From: an uncultured Bacteroidota bacterium
GTDB lineage: Bacteria > Bacteroidota > Bacteroidia > Chitinophagales > LD1
Direction: 5' to 3'
NCBI GenBank assembly: GCA_937894725.1
Contig: CALAYL010000094.1
Location: 8,274 to 72,273, forward strand
Length of the DNA: 64,000 bases
Shown piece by piece: positions 61,751 through 64,000 of this stretch. Made by a program: the position numbers and the translations under genes. The notes under the pieces were generated by a model. It made no database searches. It was given only the letters and a program-made list of their open reading frames with translations, and was not told the DNA's origin. Each line of letters begins with the position of its first letter. Position 1 is the first letter of the stretch.

Positions 61751-63955
61751 GTGGCAAAACAGAAGAAAAATCAACTTACCGCCCCAGCTACACCCATAGC
61801 AAGTCCTATTGTAGCCACTGCCTCGCCCTTGTTTATTAAACGCTATTTGCCCCAGATTATTATCGCTACACTTACGTTTATTATCTATTCAAATTCGCTA
61901 TTGAATGGCTACGCCATTGATGATACCATGGTATTGACGGACAATAAATTTACAAAACGAGGCATCGATGGAGTCAAAGATATTTTTACTTCCGATGCTT
62001 TTGTTGGATTTTTTGGCGAGCGAGGCAATCAGCTTGTCAGCGGAGGTCGTTATCGACCGTTGTCTATCGCTACTTTAGCCGTAGAATATGAAATTTCACG
62101 AAAATTGAAAGGCGATACGCGCACCGAAATCAATGAAAAAAATATCATCATTGGCGAAAATGACCCTTACCTCGCGCCCATGGTGAGCCACGCTATCAAT
62201 GTGCTTTTATTTATTTTTTGTTGCCTACTTCTTTATAGTATTTTAAAGCATACACTAAAAGAGCAACGTCCCTTTTATGTTAGCATTGCCTTTATTGCTA
62301 CTTTACTCTTTGCTGCTCACCCCATACATACCGAAGCGGTTACCAATATCAAGGGGCGAGATGAAGTGATGGGATTACTCTTTTCTTTAGCTACGCTTTA
62401 TTTAGTTTTAAAATTTTCTGCAAAAAACAATCTCGTCACACTCTTGGCCGCAGTCGCTTTGTTTTTCTTAGGGCTTTTGTCTAAAGAAAACACCATTACA
62501 TTTTTAGCCATCATACCGCTCACGCTCTACTTTTTTACCAAGACTACTTTAAATCAGTATATAAAAATAGCTGTAGCACTTTTGATACCTGCGGTGATAT
62601 ATCTTTTGATTCGCAAAAGCTATACCGCTGCTGGGGTCACCGCAGAGTCGCCCGAGATACTCAATAATCCATTTGCATTTACCAATGGCAGTTTTGAGTT
62701 GCGATACGCTACGGTCATCTATACTTTTTTACTCTATATCAAGTTGCTCATTTTGCCGCTCCATCTCACCCACGATTATTATTTCAATCAAATCCCCTAC
62801 GTTAAGTTTTCAGACATTGGATTTATCCTCTCCTTACTCATCAATGGTGCACTAGTGGGCTACGTTATCTTTTCATTCAGAAAAAAGGAAATACCCGCCT
62901 ACGCCATTTTATTTTATTTCATCACATTTTCGGTAGTGTCCAATTTGCTTTTTACCGTAGGTATCTTGATGAATGAGCGATTTATGTTTTTCAGTTCAGT
63001 GGGCTTTTGCTTGTTGCTCGGCTATGGTTTAGTACAGGGAGCTAAGCGCTTTAATCTTTCCAACCACATTCTTTTAGCTCTCACGGGTATTATACTCTTA
63101 TTATATAGTGTCAAAACCTTTAGCCGAAATTTTGATTGGAAAGACAACTTTACTCTATTTATGACAGATGTCAAAGTGTCTGACCAAAGCGCCAAAATCC
63201 ATACTTCTTGTGGAGGTGACCTAGCTAAAAATGCAGACAAAGAACCCGATAGTCTCAAGCGCAAAGCCATGATGCAGGAGAGTATAGCCCATCTCAAAAA
63301 GGCCATTGAGATTTATCCTACTCATTCAAACGCATGGTTGCTACTTGGCAATTCGATTTATAAAGTAAACAAAGACCCGCAAGAAGCCATAGCTATTTAT
63401 AAAAAGGCAGCCGAATATCGCGTGGGAGGCTATTATGATGCCCTCTATAATATTGGATGTGTAGAGGTAGAAAATGGTATGGCTGCCGCTTCTATCGAAA
63501 ATTTCAAAAAAGCATTGGCCATCAAAGACGATGTGTTTGAGTGTAAATACAACTTGGCAGAGGCTTATAGCAAAACAAATCAATTTGATTCTGCTATCCT
63601 ATGGTATCAAAAAGCATTATTGCTAAAACCCAATGATGCCGCAAGTTATTATAAAATAGGCACCATATATGGCAAGCAGTTGGGCGATTTAGCCAATGCG
63701 ATTGTAAACCTAGAGAAAGCATTATCTCTCAGCCCAGATACAGAACTTTATTATGAAGACCTCGCAGTAGCGTACGGCCTCAAAGGCGATATAGACAAAG
63801 CCATCAACACCTCGCTCAATTGCCTCAAAGTAAATCCAAACTACGCACCTGCACTCAATAATTTGGTTGTGTCCTATACCATCAAAGGCGATAAACCCAA
63901 TGCAGACCTACATCTTCAACAACTTCAGCGAGTACAGCAGTTAGGTTTAAAGTAA
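61751..63955 (+). CDS. TMTC-like membrane protein with C-terminal TPR domain
   Basis: 734 residues starting with GTG at 61751. A Pro/Ala-rich cytoplasmic head leads to about 10 membrane spans (residues 33-470). The first loop has GYAIDDTMVLTDN and GGRYRPLSIATLAVEYE, then AAHPIHTEAVTNIKGRDEVM, the acidic and His/Arg motifs of GT-C proteins of the TMTC/O-mannosyltransferase type. Residues about 510-730 carry five or six TPRs (LLGNSIYKVNKDPQEAIAIY and similar). Likely a periplasmic glycosyltransferase with a protein-binding TPR tail. Confidence 0.8.
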   Translation: MAKQKKNQLTAPATPIASPIVATASPLFIKRYLPQIIIATLTFIIYSNSLLNGYAIDDTMVLTDNKFTKRGIDGVKDIFTSDAFVGFFGERGNQLVSGGRYRPLSIATLAVEYEISRKLKGDTRTEINEKNIIIGENDPYLAPMVSHAINVLLFIFCCLLLYSILKHTLKEQRPFYVSIAFIATLLFAAHPIHTEAVTNIKGRDEVMGLLFSLATLYLVLKFSAKNNLVTLLAAVALFFLGLLSKENTITFLAIIPLTLYFFTKTTLNQYIKIAVALLIPAVIYLLIRKSYTAAGVTAESPEILNNPFAFTNGSFELRYATVIYTFLLYIKLLILPLHLTHDYYFNQIPYVKFSDIGFILSLLINGALVGYVIFSFRKKEIPAYAILFYFITFSVVSNLLFTVGILMNERFMFFSSVGFCLLLGYGLVQGAKRFNLSNHILLALTGIILLLYSVKTFSRNFDWKDNFTLFMTDVKVSDQSAKIHTSCGGDLAKNADKEPDSLKRKAMMQESIAHLKKAIEIYPTHSNAWLLLGNSIYKVNKDPQEAIAIYKKAAEYRVGGYYDALYNIGCVEVENGMAAASIENFKKALAIKDDVFECKYNLAEAYSKTNQFDSAILWYQKALLLKPNDAASYYKIGTIYGKQLGDLANAIVNLEKALSLSPDTELYYEDLAVAYGLKGDIDKAINTSLNCLKVNPNYAPALNNLVVSYTIKGDKPNADLHLQQLQRVQQLGLK

Positions 63956-64000
63956 GTTGTCCTCCGCAGGTGGAGATGCACACAGGCGTTAGCTGTCCTC
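63956..64000. other. GC-rich end segment with a 7-base direct repeat
   Basis: TGTCCTC occurs at 63958-63964 and 63994-64000 (period 36). The window ends inside the second copy, so whether a tandem repeat starts here cannot be decided. Confidence 0.25.

Overview
The window looks like chromosomal DNA of a free-living Bacteroidota (Bacteroidetes) bacterium of modest GC content, probably from the Chitinophagales/Saprospiria/Sphingobacteriales side of the phylum. The placement is inference. The supporting evidence is three type A and one type B type IX secretion (T9SS) sorting domains, a PorP/SprF protein, a DUF4290 protein, a HisB-type phosphatase and a tRNA-guanine transglycosylase that both lack zinc cysteines as in Bacteroidota relatives, few Shine-Dalgarno-like sites, and promoters of the TTG-N20-TAnnTTTG type. 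No tRNA, rRNA, insertion sequence, prophage or CRISPR array was seen.

Layout. 1-5.6 kb: end of an OmpA-family gene, an EGF-like lipoprotein, a UvrD/PcrA helicase, a DUF4290 protein and a GT-C-like membrane protein. 5.6-11.4 kb: an Fe(II)/2OG oxygenase, an M3 peptidase, a flippase-like membrane protein, a stand-alone HisB-type phosphatase, a YciI-like protein, YidD and a beta-barrel protein. 11.5-15.2 kb: the RelA/SpoT (p)ppGpp enzyme, a DjlA-like co-chaperone and a HAD phosphatase. 15.3-18.9 kb: a surface-protein cluster whose first gene appears frameshifted in a C6 run. 19-25.1 kb: DinB, a trans-sulfuration PLP enzyme, pth-rplY, an LRR protein and purD. 25.1-27.4 kb: a sulfur-flavoured region with a poly-cysteine leader ORF and terminator upstream of a DUF4395 gene, then a D-cysteine desulfhydrase/ACC deaminase homologue and a GDSL esterase. 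27.4-31.8 kb: an Nramp-UspA fusion, a thioesterase, smpB, an SH3b amidase and a phasin/histone-H1-like protein. 32.2-39.9 kb: two paralogous GT2 genes around an ECF sigma factor, folA and a TonB-dependent receptor, then an orphan DppC-like permease and an RsbU-like phosphatase. 39.9-45.7 kb: surface-polysaccharide genes (ligase/polymerase, Wzz-like, Wzx-like, GT4) and an alpha/beta-hydrolase pseudoenzyme. 45.9-56.7 kb: pcm, a T9SS type B giant protein with PorP/SprF, tgt-lptG, and two type A T9SS cargo proteins. 56.7-64 kb: a polyphosphate cluster (small lipoprotein, ppk1, CBM9-like protein, ppx, GT2-like) and a TMTC-like TPR membrane protein.

The observations most worth following are: (1) a candidate cysteine-responsive transcription attenuator at 25.13-25.33 kb; (2) a 168-bp block containing two heptanucleotide repeat arrays, sitting in frame directly behind the start codon of porP/sprF, whose removal in silico restores a canonical short signal peptide; (3) an unlisted 44-codon lipoprotein gene upstream of ppk1; (4) a secreted alpha/beta-hydrolase fold protein lacking nucleophile Ser and catalytic His; (5) a C6-tract frameshift separating a promoter and ATG from an otherwise intact secreted protein. 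All calls are by reading the sequence; no database search or folding program was run.
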